64,000 nt of DNA from Achatina immaculata (Eukaryota; Mollusca; Gastropoda; Stylommatophora; Achatinidae), in assembly GCA_009760885.1 (NCBI GenBank), contig CM019702.1, positions 49,337,925-49,401,924 on the forward strand, read 5' to 3'. A program made the position numbers and the translations under genes. Numbering within the stretch: position 1 is the stretch's first letter; each line of letters begins with the position of its first letter. This document shows positions 13,087 through 24,542 of this stretch, in pieces. The notes under the pieces were generated by a model, which ran no database searches, was not told the DNA's origin, and was given only the letters and a program-made list of their open reading frames with translations.

Positions 13087-14104
13087 TTCAGTTCAAAATC
13101 TACAACAAACATCACACAATGACTGGCATCTCAAAAAAAAAAAAAAATCTTCAATGCATACCCAAAAACAGATACTGAAAACAAAAAAAAACATGTCTTA
13201 CAATCAAGAAACCCCCCCCCCCAAAAAAAAATGTCATAAAACATGTGCAAATGTAATCACAATGTATTGTTTTACTGACAAATGGAACAGTAAAAAAAAT
13301 ATGGAAAACAAACTCAACTATTTATGATTTATTTTATGTTGAATGAATATCAAATGTATAGATTCAAATAATGCTGAAAATAAACACATACAGCAAAAAA
13401 AAAAAACAACTGTAAATATCATTGATCACATTTCTCTTTTCTTTGTAATACATTGTAGGATAAACTAAATAATGGCTTGAATGGGGGGAGGGGAGGATAT
13501 CTCCCAGGAGACGGTGGGCTTTTAAAAAAAAATTTTTTTTAAACCCAGAGGAACTTGGAAAACGAGAAATTTTCACAGAAATAACTGATCAATAAATCAC
13601 AAGAAGAATAACTGTAAGACTTGGTCTGTGATCAGAGAAGAGGAAAATAAAAGGAGAGATCACCAATCAAATTAATTATGTGATCGTACAAATCTTACGA
13701 ATATTAGTAACAAAGCAACAGCACAAAAAAAAAAGAGCAGCGCATTATGATTTATGAACACAGATATGAATATCCTGATTAATTGTTTCATATATTTAAA
13801 AGAGGAATTTCAGTTCAAAAGTTCACGTTATCACCCTTAACATCCTTATAGAAAAACTGTTCCAATACAACTTTCATCATGTGAATATTTAACTAAATTT
13901 TCCTTTACAATTTCCTCAAGTAAGTTTTCATTGCCCTTTTAGTTTTAAACCACAAAAAGCTTGGTGTGTTACACTTATAACTTCTTCATACAAATATCTG
14001 TGTATCAAATGTTTCTACATACAAATATTTTAAATCCTTCATGGGCTCTTAAACAGATATTTCTACAACTTAACTGCTTTTTTTTTTCGGGGGGGGGGGG
14101 GGGG

Positions 14105-14327
14105 CCTCCTTAGCTAAGTGGGATTTTCTTCTGGTACACACCCATCTGGGGTTGACCCAGCCTCTAAAAATGGGTACCAGAGAAATCTGGGAAGGTAAAG
14201 CTGGCCAGGCTTCATTATGACCACATCACACTCTCATGTGCCCAAGGTCATGGAAAATACAGGCCTAACACGTACTCTCCAGTGTGTCTTAATGCCATGG
14301 AAACGGGAATTTTACCTTTACCTTAAC
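14105..14327 (+). mobile_element. SINE with internally deleted tRNA head
   Basis: The body matches the SINE at 40931: TTCTGGTACACACC, GACCCAGCCTCT, ATGACCACATCACACT, AAACGGGAATTTTACC and an ACCTTTACCTTAA tail. Only TTAGCTAAGTGG of the head remains before the body, so most of the tRNA-like region including the B box is gone. Confidence 0.75.
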
Positions 14328-14334
14328 TGGTTTT

Positions 14335-15015
14335 TTTTTTCACACAGATACTTGTTATCCCCTTAGTGCTATCTTGTACAATTTAAAAACAATAACCTTT
14401 ATGTTCTTTTGCACTCTTAATACTCTTTTATACAAATCTTTGTTATACCCTTAATGTTCTTTCATACAAATCTTTGTTATCCTCGTAATGTTATTTCATA
14501 CAAATCTTTGTTATATCCTTAATGTTCTGTTATATTTAAAAAAAAATATCCTGGATGATCTTTTATATAAATCTTTTTCATATCATTCATGATTTTTTAT
14601 ATAAATCTTTTTTATACCCTGAATGTTCTTTTTATACAAAGCTTTTTTATACCCTTGGTGTTCTTTTACGCAAATCTTTTTTTTAAACACCTTTAATGTT
14701 TTTTTTTGTAAAAATGTTCTTCATCTCTGATGTTCTTTTTTTATACAAATCTTTTCATACTCTTAAGATTCTTTTACACAGATCTTTTTTTTTTTTTTAA
14801 GTACAATTAATATTCTTTTAAATAAATGGTTTTATTCAACCAGTAATGTTCTTTTCTACACATTTTTTTTATACAATTAATGTTTTTTACATTCATTGTT
14901 TTACATCCTTAATGTTTCCTCAATACAAATTTTTTTATTTCTTTATCATTATTTCATATGAATGTTTCCTCAAACATTTTCTAAAAAAAGCATCCTTAAT
15001 ATTCTTTTATATAAG
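14335..15015. repeat. degenerate ~33-bp T-rich tandem repeat, about 20 copies
   Basis: Units of the type ATACAAATCTTTGTTATCC followed by TTAATGTTCTTTT recur with many substitutions and small indels. The left part is best preserved (14400-14530). T-run expansion obscures the right part. Confidence 0.8.
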
Positions 15016-18000
15016 TGTAACTACATTATCCTTACAAATTCATCACACACATGCTTTAATAATCCTCTGGTGCACTCACATACCCTACAGTACAGTATCC
15101 CTTAAAATGCCTGTATATATTTGGCATCACATATATTTATTTCTATATTATCTATTTCTCAACCTCTGCACATAATTCTTTTTTTTTTGTAAACCCATGA
15201 AACAATGACGAGGGACTAGAATGAGTTTTTATTGAGCACAATCTGATAAATCAAAGATTGGAAACAAAATTTAAAAAAAAACAGACTTGAGTATATAAGA
15301 AAAAGTGAGAGTAAAGTGATGGTAGATAGGATTATCCTTGAAAAATGTGGGGCTGCTTTAGCTGTGACAAAATCCTAACAATATAATGATTTCCACAGCC
15401 CCAAAGGTGGACTGCTACGTTCTTAATTGGATATCTAAGTTGATATCAAAGAATGCTCCAATATGAAGAAGAAAAGTTTGATCAATTTTGAAAGAAAAAA
15501 AAAATTATATCTGACTTGCTTTGTCTACAAATTTTCAAGGTTAATCCTATCTTTTTTTTTTTTTTTCTTTTCAAAGAATATATTATTCTCAACTTCAATC
15601 ACATTTTTGTTTGTATAAGAAGCTCAATAAATTAAAGAAATTAATGCCAATGATTGCTTTTTTATTACTGAAAATAGAAATTATGAAAATTATGCATTCA
15701 AAAAGAAATATTCACAAGAACTATATCTTTGCTTTCGTTTGCTTGTACCTGCATATGTATGTATACATGCAGGTGTATGGTGTATGCATGCCTGATTATA
15801 TATGAACATACGTTGTGTATTCGAGTGTGCACACATATATTTGTATGTGTATGTATATGTTCATGCACACACACGTATGGTTGTTTGTATGTGGACTGGT
15901 AAAGTGAGTTGCTATAATTCTCTCTCCTACTGCTACATTCCTACAATGTTAAACATAACCTGCACATGAAATGTCGACTGACCTGAAGCGTGACAGGGCT
16001 GGAAAGAACAAAAGGATGATCCTACTGATGAGCATCACCAAAGACAGCCATCAGATAAAAATCTTTCCCTCACAAGCACTCTGTCAACTAAACTCATCTT
16101 TCCATGGAAACTCTGTTATCTCCACAACATGGAAATATCATTTCTTTGTCACGCGAACACAACAAAAATATAAGACTTATATACAAGAAAGACAGGATAT
16201 TAAAAAATCAGAAATGAAAAAAAATGAGGGGAAAAAAATGTAAAATACTAATAAAAAAAAAAAATAATTAAAAAAAAAACCCTTATTATCTGATGAATTA
16301 TTCCAGTAATTAAGAAAGTACCAAAGCTTTTACTTCAGAAAATTTAACTTCACGGATCATAAAAGTTACCAGTTTTTTTATCTTTCAGTTCTTTCATTAT
16401 TTTTAACCCTTGTTCTATTTCTACTTCTGAGACAGAGGTCAAGATCTGGATTGTCTAGTACGAATATTTACAATAGCAAAAATAATGATATAATAAAAAG
16501 CCATGTAATCCATGCATCAAATAGAAAAATGGGGAAGAAAAAAAAAAACCAAAAGAAACTCCAAAAATCACACCAGCATGGATATAAATCGCATGTTCAA
16601 TATTCAAACAAAATATGATGTGAAAAAACCGTCACATACTTTCACACTGCTGTTGCTAAACAATTTGTAACAACAACAAAAAATATAGTATACCATCACA
16701 ATGGGGGGGTGAAAAAGAAGGAAAAAAAAAAAAAAAAACATTTGCAAAATTTTGGTCACGGTGATAAAGAAACATGACCGATGGAGAGAGTGAAAATAGC
16801 AAAAACACCTTGAGATTAGGTGAAGCACATTCATATCATGAAGTATTTCATGTACAAAGAAAAGATGAACATTTTGCTGAAGTGATTTACAATTGCATTA
16901 TTAATATTCACGAGTTCCTGCATAAAAGTCTTCCACTATAGTTCTAATAATAGAACAAAGATGGCAAGGGCAAAGCTTTTATTACATTCTTTTTTTGACA
17001 CAAAAAAATCAAATCAGAAATAATCCCTGGCTGCATGTGTGTGTGGGGTGGGGGCAGGGAGGGGGAACACTCTTTTAAAAAAAAAAAATTTCATGAGTTT
17101 TTTCACGTAATTTTATTTAGCCTTTTAAGTTCTAGCTCACATCAAACCCTGGCTACTCGAATGCCTGCAGTTTGTTTCCAGCTTCTGTGTGCTGTCTGGT
17201 AAGCTTCTACCTCAAATCATGACCACATAAACACTTCATACCAAAAAAAAACAACAAAACAAAACAAAGAAAAAAACTACACAGAACTTAACCGTCTTTA
17301 CTTAATTAACTTACAGTTAACAAGATTCTTCGTGTGCTTGAAATTATTTGATGAGTTAATAAAAAAAAATAAAAATCAGTGGATAAATTACTGCACATCA
17401 CTTGCTGGTGAGTTTTATCTTCACAAAGAAGAAAAATATAAAAAATATAAGGCCCCAAAATTGCCAAGTAAATGGAAATGATTTCAATGAGATGAAGGAA
17501 AAGAAAGCAGCCAAATAACTGATGACTTGAAAGGGAGTAAAAACAAAACATTCGAGTAAAAAAAAATTGAATACCTGAAGGCATCTATTATACAGAAGTG
17601 ATATCAGGTGAGAAAACCTTACTACCTGATAACATCAATTAGAAATAATAACAAACAGGATGTGATAATTATGATTCACTTGAAGCCATACATGAGAGGA
17701 AATAATTCAGAATGGGCAAAAAAAAAAATTTTTTTTTAAAGAAAACTAGTTATATATACAGCTGTAATAAATACAATAAAGTTTTATGTCAGTTTTATAT
17801 GTGCGTGTATGGATGAGCATATTCTGAATGATTCATGAAAGACACTGACGGTACACAGAGCTGGCTTGACTTACTCCCTTCACATCCATGAACAATCAAG
17901 GGATGTATCATATATATAGTTAGTGTTGATTATCTTAATTATTAAATTCAAAATAAAACCAGGGTGTTAACCCTTTTATTCCAAGATGTCAGTTTTAAAG

Positions 18001-18544
18001 GCACAAGTTAGACACAGCTTGCTGGCACAGCTATGGCCAAACAAATCACACAGATCTTCCACAGCACTGCTAAAGTAAATCTTCCCCTAATATCCACTTT
18101 AGTCATATTCAAAGTCCACTGAATTATCTTGCAACAGTGTAAGATATTCGACTTCGAAACCTCCCCCCCCCCCCAAAAAAAAAATCCGCTTATCTCATAA
18201 CCCCAAAAAATGACATATCGCATAAAAATAGATCTGGAAATTTGGGCACTGTGACAAGTAGTACACATAAGGAATTTGGAAAAATAAACCAAACAAACAA
18301 AAACCAACAATGTTACATATGTACAAATGTGAATGTAAATTCATGAGTCTAATGTTAACTATTTCATAACGAATACTATACTTCAGGACATCTATTTCTG
18401 GATGCATAGAAGAAAAGAATCTGTAGGCACTAATATGTGTTTACTTATGTTATCAGGAAGGCTTGCATGTTGACAAGATGAACAATTCATTGATTTTCGA
18501 CTTATAATTTGTTCATGGCTGAGTATTACCAATACAGCATGCAA

Positions 18545-18870
18545 CAGAAATCTAGCCCACAAGATAAATCTTGAGTTTTATCCTTGTTGGTTCTCTGATA
18601 AATCCTGAACTACTTCCCTAAAACCTTATAAGATAAAAGATAAATCTTGAGTTTTATACCTGTTGGCTCTTTGATAAATCCTAAACTACTTCCATAAAAT
18701 CTTATAAAAGATAACTCTTGAGTTTTATACTTGTTGCTCTTTGATAAATCCTAAACTACTTCCATAAAATCTTATAAGATAAAAGATAAATCTTGAGTTT
18801 TATCCTTGTTGGCTCTTTGATAAATCCTGAACAACTTCCTTAAAATCTTATAAGATAAATATACTTTTAT
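18545..18870. repeat. ~75-bp tandem repeat, about 4 copies
   Basis: Four head-to-tail copies contain AAATCTTGAGTTTTAT, TTTGATAAATCCT, CTACTTCC and AAATCTTATAAGAT. Small indels make unit length vary. Non-coding. Confidence 0.85.
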
Positions 18871-20149
18871 AGTCCTATGAGACATTTCTCTTGAGCTGTA
18901 TTTATATATCAAATATTTATTTTGCAATTTTTAAAAAAACATATGAGCATCAATCAAAAGCATCATGATCATCATCATCATCAACATCATCCATTGAGTT
19001 AATTAACCGTACCTGTTTACTGCTTTTTTTAAAAAAAATTAAATTCCAATGTTGCCCATCAATCAAATATCTCAGATTTCCTCAATACAACATTCTGCCA
19101 GGTTGCACATTGCTATTTTATTTTTTTTGATAATCAATTAAACTTTCGGCAGTTCATGAGCCTGCTAAAAATCCTGGTTCTGAAGTTAGTCTACTGACTC
19201 ATGGCTCACATTCTGAGAAAACTCAAAAGAGCCACAGCAATCCCTCTTTAATCAACAACATATACAGAGTGAATAACTCATTACAGATATTCTGAAACTC
19301 AAGTCAGAATCCAACTATGCTCCAAATTTATGTTTAATGACCAAAAATAAATTCTTAGGAATGCGGTTTCTGAATATAAGATGAATCTGAATTGTAAAAA
19401 AAAAAAATGTTTATGTAAACATACATAATTTTAATTTAATCTTTAATCATCCACCTGCATCCACTTCATTATCTCTCTCTGGCATCTACTTTGCTGAAAG
19501 GCTGCTATGTCATGTATCAAGTTTACCGTGGAAAGACGGCAACCTCCTCTGAATGTATGCAAAAAATGAAAAGCCAAAAATGGAAAAAACACAGAAATGT
19601 TTTTATTACAGGAATGACTTAAGCAGTCACTGTTTTCAACAATATCAGGAAATGTATGCAACTATTTGAGTAGTCTTTCTGGCTATGCAAAACAATGGTA
19701 ATTACTGGAACAACAAATACACATTTTGAAAACTAAACTATAGTAAATGAGCAATGAACAAACAAAGACACATCTTTTAGGGGAAAATACATCAGCTAAA
19801 GACATACTAGAAATAGTTAAAGCATTATCAGTTGAAATTGGAAAAAAAAAGGCTGTTTATTTTTTACATACATGCTGTCTTCAATATTAGTTTATTTAAT
19901 AGCACTTGAACAATATGAAATTACACATGTGAAAATCCAACCAAAAAAAAAAAAAAAAGTTATAAATCATGAAATTACATAATCACATTTGTTTCTAAAA
20001 TGTTGAAATGGCTATACTTTGCCACAGACTGAATGAAAACTGACATCTTTATCATTTTTTAAATTTGTAAATGAAATATTTTTCTTTCTGAAATACAAAA
20101 ACCAGATTATTCAACCAGGCATGACTACTGATGAGCAAGTTTAGATGTG

Positions 20150-20228
20150 TGTCAAGTATAGTTTACAGACTCAAGTGTAGTTTACAGACTCAAGTGTAGT
20201 TTACAGACTCAAGTGTAGTTTATAGTTT
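20150..20228. repeat. 19-bp tandem repeat, about 4 copies
   Basis: AGTTTACAGACTCAAGTGT is repeated about four times; the last copy decays into TTTATAGTTTTACAG. Confidence 0.9.
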
Positions 20229-20480
20229 TACAGAATCTGCTGCCTTATCTATGCATCAAAGATATATCAGAATCTTCATAAAGTCTATGCCGAGCTGACC
20301 TTTTTTTTTTTTTCGGTCCCAGCAGAACAAATCGCTGGAGCCTCCTTCCTCGTGATATTTAAAACACGACTTGAGCATCTTAACAATTACTTTAGAAGCT
20401 TCCTGTGGCTGGCTTCTGCCGGCTGGTCTCGTTAAGAACACCACATCATAAACGATGGCCACAGTAAAACCTTGGCCGAC

Positions 20481-20486
20481 TTTATT
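20481..20486 (-). terminator. proximal polyadenylation signal (AATAAA)
   Basis: AATAAA on the minus strand lies about 570 nt downstream of the TGA of the BH3-only gene (21054). It sits in sequence of mixed composition, unlike the AT-rich block beyond. It is the nearest AATAAA I noticed and would give a 3'UTR of ordinary length. Confidence 0.4.
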
Positions 20487-21053
20487 GAAACATTCAAGAA
20501 TTTCTCAAACTTGTCTTTGGCACGCCGGTGTCTGATGCCAGCACGTATAGTTTATAATATACTTCACTTCAAAGCCCCGAAGCAGTTGCGCATCATGAAA
20601 TATTTTAAGTTGAACAACTTCAGAAAAGGTTGGAGAAATGATGGAAATGTCACAGGTGTCCTTTCATAAACATGACAAGTCGTCATTTTTAGCAGGGCTC
20701 ATTGAAAAAATCAATACAAAAAATCAAAGCACCAACACTGGACCACAGGTCCACAAGAGATTTACTTGTAACACAGAATTTATATCTGGGAATTAATAAG
20801 AATAATCAGTGACAAGGTGAAAAAATTACAGCAAAAAAGCACTTGCGACAGAAGGCTTGAAGCGTGTAGGTCTGAATAATTTATCTTCTATTAATAATCA
20901 GTGATGCTGTTGGCCTATACTGAGAAAGCAAATAGGCACAAGTACCTTCGCCATTTGGGCAACATTCACATACCCTGTCTCACGCAGGGTTATCATTGAA
21001 AGGCAAGTACAGAAATCAAAGACGAATCTAGAACAACCTATTACATATGCACG
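20487..21053 (-). other. proximal 3'UTR of the BH3-only gene
   Basis: This mixed-composition sequence directly follows the stop codon. It is read as 3'UTR from position only. Overlapping short ORFs on both strands, for example 20472-20669 plus, are not supported as genes. Confidence 0.45.
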
Positions 21054-21254
21054 TCAATCACCTGGCAGATCTTCAGTGTGGTCAGTCTGGTTCACAGAGG
21101 CCACCTCCTCTTCTATGTCAACTGAAGTGCTGTGCCTGCTGCGGAATGCTCTGCCGCGAATTGCACGTTTGAACATTTTCCAAATATGGCTAAGTGGGTT
21201 GTGCAGGAAATGATGTATGCGAAGACGACCATCAGTCTCCTCGCGGACTGGATT
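21054..21254 (-). CDS. BH3-only protein, last coding exon (C-terminal tail)
   Basis: The exon starts after a TTAAACCTTGTTCTCAG acceptor and encodes residues 536-601 followed by TGA. It enters in phase 0, matching the phase-0 donor of the BH3 exon. Residues 546-562 (LRIHHFLHNPLSHIWKM) form an amphipathic or hydrophobic stretch, then a very basic segment (KRAIRGRAFRSRHS, 564-577), and an acidic end. BIM and BMF carry a comparable hydrophobic tail after BH3: BMF has FLHN within it and BIM ends in an Arg/Trp/hydrophobic helix used for mitochondrial membrane association. Here the tail is followed by about 35 polar residues, so it is not strictly C-terminal. RSRHSTS is a possible basophilic kinase site. 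Function is inferred from family resemblance. Confidence 0.7.
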   Translation of the reverse strand, partial: NPVREETDGRLRIHHFLHNPLSHIWKMFKRAIRGRAFRSRHSTSVDIEEEVASVNQTDHTEDLPGD

Positions 21255-21475
21255 CTGAGAACAAGGTTTAAAGGTTACAAGAGTCATCAACGGCATCCAA
21301 CCACCACCCAGATCCCTAGACTAAACTTAGTAAGGACACACAGCCCCTTAAACCTATACCGTAAAATAACGTGCTAGTGCAGTAACAACAGTTAAATATG
21401 ATTGCCACATGAATCAACCATCTGTATATACAGAGGTTCTTCCATGATGCCGTGTCCTTAGGCTTATGTCTGTTC
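21255..21475 (-). other. 3' end of last intron with splice acceptor
   Basis: This is the non-repetitive end of the 2.1-kb intron. The acceptor polypyrimidine tract, CCTTTAAACCTTGTTCTCAG on the minus strand, ends at 21255. The rest of the intron is tandem arrays. Confidence 0.65.
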
Positions 21476-22136
21476 ACCTTAATGGCTAATCTGCCACTGT
21501 ATCCAAGATTTTTCTTTCTCCTAATAGCTAATCCGTCATTGTATCCAAGATTTTTCTTTCTCCTAATGGCTAATCTGCCACTGTATCCAAGATTTTTCTT
21601 TCTCCTAATGGCTAATCTGCCACTGTATCCAAGATTTTTCTTTCTCCTAATGGCTAATCCGTCATTGTATCCAAGATTTTTCTTTCTCCTAATGGCTAAT
21701 CCGCCACTGTATCCAAGATTTTTCTTTCTCCTAATGGCTAATCTGCCACTGTATCCAAGATTTTTCTTTCTCCTAATGGCTAATCCGTCACTGTATCCAA
21801 GACTTTTCTTTCTCCTAATGGCTAATCCGTCACTATATCCAAGACTTTTCTTTCTCCTAATGGCTAATCCGTCACTGTATCCAAGACTTTCCTTTCTCCT
21901 AATGGCTAATCCGTCACTGTATCCAAGACTTTTCTTTCTCCTAATGGCTAAACCGTCACTGTATCCAAGACTATTATTTCTCTTAATGGATAATCCGTCA
22001 CTGTATCCAAGACTTCCCCTTCTCCTAATGGCTAATCCGTCACTGTATCCAAGACTTTTCTTTCTCCTAATGGATAATCCGTCACTGTATCCAAGACTTC
22101 CCCTTCTCCTAATGGCTAATCCGTCACTGTACTCCA
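21476..22136. repeat. 42-bp minisatellite in the last intron, about 16 copies
   Basis: The unit is AGACTTTTCTTTCTCCTAAT followed by GGCTAATCCGTCACTGTATCCA. Left-hand copies carry GATTTTTC, right-hand copies GACTTTTC or GACTTCCCC, so the array has two sequence domains. The unit is 14 codons without stops on either strand. It therefore yields a 232-aa plus ORF and a 275-aa minus ORF, both judged artefacts because the array lies inside an intron. Confidence 0.93.
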
Positions 22137-23360
22137 CACACAAACTCTAAGGCTGTGGTGACTCACCAGGGTTATCTAAGGCCTACTCCACACACAAACT
22201 CTAAGGCTGTGGTGACTCACCAGGTTCTGACCTAAAGCCTACTCCACACGCAAACTCTAAGGCTGTGGTGACTCACCAGGTTCTGACCTAAAGCCTACTC
22301 CATACACAAACTCTAAGGCTGTGGTGACTCACCAGGTTCTGACCTTAAGCCTACTCCACACACATACTCTAAGGCTGTGGTGACTCACCAGGGTTATCTA
22401 AGGCCTAATCCACACACAAACTCTAAGGCTGTGGTGACTCACCAGGTTCTGACCTTAAGCCTACTCCACACACATACTCTAAGGCTGTGGTGACTCACCA
22501 GGGTTATCTAAGGCCTAATCCACACACAAACTCTAAGGCTGTGGTGACTCACCAGTGTTATCTAAGGCCTAATCCACACGCAAATTCTAAGGCTGTGGTG
22601 ACTCACCAGGGTTATCTAAGGCCTAATCCACACGCAAACTCTACGGCTGTGGTGACTCATCATGGTTATCTAAAGCCTACTCCACATGCAAACTCTAAGG
22701 CTGTAGTGACTCACCAGGGTTATCTAAGGCATAATCCACACACAAACTCTAAGGCTGTGGTGACTCACCAGGGTTATCTAAGGCCTAATCCACACGCAAA
22801 CTCTAAGGCTGTGGTGACTCACCAGGGTTATCTAAGGTCTACTCCACATGCAAACTCTAAGGATGTGGTGACTCACCAGGGTTATCTAAGGCCTAATCCA
22901 CACACAAACTCTAAGGCTGTGGTGACTCACCAGGGTTATCTAAGGCCTAATCCACACGCAAACTCTAAGGCTGTGGTGACTCACCAGGGTTATCTAAGGC
23001 CTAATCCACACGCAAACTCTAAGGCTGTGGTGACTCACCAGGGTTATCTAAGGATTAATCCACACGCAAACTCTAAGGCTGTGGTGACTCACCAGGGTTA
23101 TCTAGGCCTACTCCACAGCAAACTCTAAGGCTGTGGTGACTCACCAGGGTTATCTAAGGCTTACTCCACACACAAACTCTAAGGCTGTGGTGACTCACCA
23201 GGGTTATCTAAGGCCTACTCCACACACAAACTCTAAGGCTGTGGTGACTCACCAGGGTTATCTAAGGCCTACTCCACACACAAACTCTAAGGCTGTGGTG
23301 ACTCACCAGGGTTATCTAAGGCCTACTCCACACACAAACTCTAAGGCTGTGGTGACTCAC
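22137..23360 (-). repeat. 54-bp minisatellite carrying copies of the BH3-exon splice donor
   Basis: About 22 units plus the edge at the exon. On the minus strand each unit reads GATAACCCTG|GTGAGTCACC, then ACAGCCTTAGAGTTTGTGTG and TGGAGTAGGCCTTA. The first ten bases are the last ten bases of the BH3 exon and the next bases are its donor, so the array is made of copies of the exon/intron junction. About 21 of 22 intronic copies keep CTG|GTGAGT; the copy near 22655 has lost the GT. Four copies near 22200-22460 have a GTTCTGACCT variant in place of GGTTATCT. Units are multiples of three, which produces the plus ORFs at 22487-23128 and 23133-23501, judged artefacts. Confidence 0.95.
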
Positions 23361-23566
23361 CAGGGTTATCCCGAAGTGAAACTCGTCGCTCAGCCTCCTC
23401 AGTTCGCGGCCGAATTCCCGGGCACGCTGCATCCTGGCCAGGGTCTGGAGATCCGGGACGGACAGAGCTCGGTCCCTCACAAAAGGGATGATGTCAGGTA
23501 ACGGACGTGAACCAGGCGGTATACCACCCTCGGACTGTCGACGCCGAAGTCGGGCAGCTGCCGTCC
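23361..23566 (-). CDS. BH3-only protein, BH3-domain exon
   Basis: The 206-nt exon lies between a CTTCTTTCAG acceptor (preceded by a C14 tract) and a CCCTG|GTGAGT donor. It encodes residues 468-535 plus two bases of split Gly467. The BH3 core is at 516-531: REFGRELRRLSDEFHF. It has the invariant Leu (L522) and Asp (D527), hydrophobic positions F518, L525 and F529, and Ser at the small-residue position, as in vertebrate BAD (RRMSDEF). Upstream, PFVRDRALSVPDL (494-506) also recalls the BAD segment before BH3. RRRQS (475-478) is a basophilic kinase-like site. BH3 helices bind the groove of BCL-2/BCL-XL/MCL-1-type proteins. Skipping this exon would shift the frame (206 is not a multiple of 3) and remove BH3. 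BIM or BMF is preferred over BAD because of the STQTP motif and tail in the other exons. Confidence 0.85.
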
Positions 23567-23811
23567 CTGAAAGAAGGGGGGGGGGGGGGAAGAGAGAAAA
23601 AAACGATACAGGCATTTTACAGAGCGCATTTCATCCTAAGAGTTTCATACAAAACAAAACCTTGACAAACTTTTAATGACTGAGTCAGTGCATGAAACTG
23701 ATGAATAAGAGTTACCTGCTGTGTTTCTTTTTTCTTTTTTATACTGTGTTTCTTTTTTTTTTTATACTGTCTTTCAACACTCTCCCCAACCTCTTCCTTT
23801 CCATTCATATT
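23567..23811 (-). other. acceptor side of the large intron
   Basis: The C14 run (23576-23589, G on plus) lies in the polypyrimidine tract of the BH3 exon. Beyond it is low-complexity T/A-rich sequence. No exon is seen. Confidence 0.55.
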
Positions 23812-24250
23812 ACACAAAGTCAACAAAACGAGAAGCAACGCAATGTGGCACCGTAGAAAGTCAATAAAACAAGAAACGCAACCCATTCAAACATTATAGA
23901 AAGTCAATAAAACAAGAAACGCAACCCATTCAAACATTATAGAAAGTCAATAAAACAAGAAACGCAACCCATTCAAACATTATAGAAAGTCAATAAAACA
24001 AGAAACGCAACCCATTCAAACATTATAGAAAGTCAATAAAACAAGAAACGCAACCCATTCAAACATTGCAGAAAGTCAGTAAAACAAGAAACAAGCAAAT
24101 GAGTAACCCATTCAAACATTACAGAAAGTCAATAAAACAAGAAACAAGCAAATGAGCAACCCATTCAAACATTACAGAAAGTCAATAAAACAAGAAACAA
24201 ACAAATGAGCAACCCATTCAAACATTACAGAAAGTCATTCACACAAGAAA
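23812..24250. repeat. 43/53-bp minisatellite, about 9 copies
   Basis: Left copies are 43 bp (GTCAATAAAACAAGAAACGC then AACCCATTCAAACATTATAGAAA). Right copies are about 53 bp because of an inserted AAGCAAATGAG-type segment. One length class sits entirely to the left of the other, implying a single insertion followed by local amplification. Confidence 0.92.
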
Positions 24251-24296
24251 TAAGATGGTAACCTAGCCAATGTCACTCACACACGGCGTCAAGCAC

Positions 24297-24542
24297 TGGG
24301 GCCTCTGAAAAGACAATCAACGGCCTCTGAACAGACAATCAACGGCCTCTGAACAGACAATCAACGGCCTCTGAACAGACAATCAACGGCCTCTGAACAG
24401 ACAATCAACAGCCTCTGAACAGACAATCAACGGCCTCTGAACAGACAATCAACAGCCTCTGAACAGACAATCAACGGCCTCTGAACAGACAATCAACGGC
24501 CTCTGAAAAGACAATCAACGGCCTCTGAACAGACAATCAACT
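24297..24542. repeat. 22-bp minisatellite, about 11 copies
   Basis: The unit is CCTCTGAACAGACAATCAAC plus GG, with few variants (AACAGCCT, AAAAGACAA). It starts 46 bp after the neighbouring array. Confidence 0.95.

Larger units (their letters stand above)
13087..20480 (-). other. AT-rich block; possible extended 3'UTR of the BH3-only gene
   Basis: About 7.4 kb of AT-rich sequence with many A and T runs and no supported coding exon. It follows the last coding exon of the minus-strand gene and ends at a composition break near 13081. Several AATAAA/TTTATT signals occur within it. It includes a SINE, two degenerate tandem arrays and a 19-bp array, listed separately. Whether it is UTR, separate non-coding RNA or intergenic DNA cannot be told from sequence alone. 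Confidence 0.3.

Noticed and set aside
20256..20669. Small genes on both strands near 20.3-20.7 kb
   Set aside because: The overlapping opposite ORFs have no domain, and the location fits 3'UTR of the BH3-only gene.
21316..22150. ORFs of 275 aa (minus) and 232 aa (plus) as repeat proteins
   Set aside because: Both are translations of the same 42-bp array inside an intron. The unit length is divisible by three and stop-free on both strands.
22487..23501. Plus-strand repeat protein of 18-residue units
   Set aside because: It is the antisense translation of the 54-bp donor array and of the BH3 exon.
23361..23566. BAD rather than BIM/BMF
   Set aside because: The BH3 core and the preceding PF..R..S.P segment do resemble BAD. 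The STQTP motif, the SP/RRxS block and the hydrophobic tail favour BIM/BMF. BAD is kept as an alternative only for the BH3 exon taken alone.
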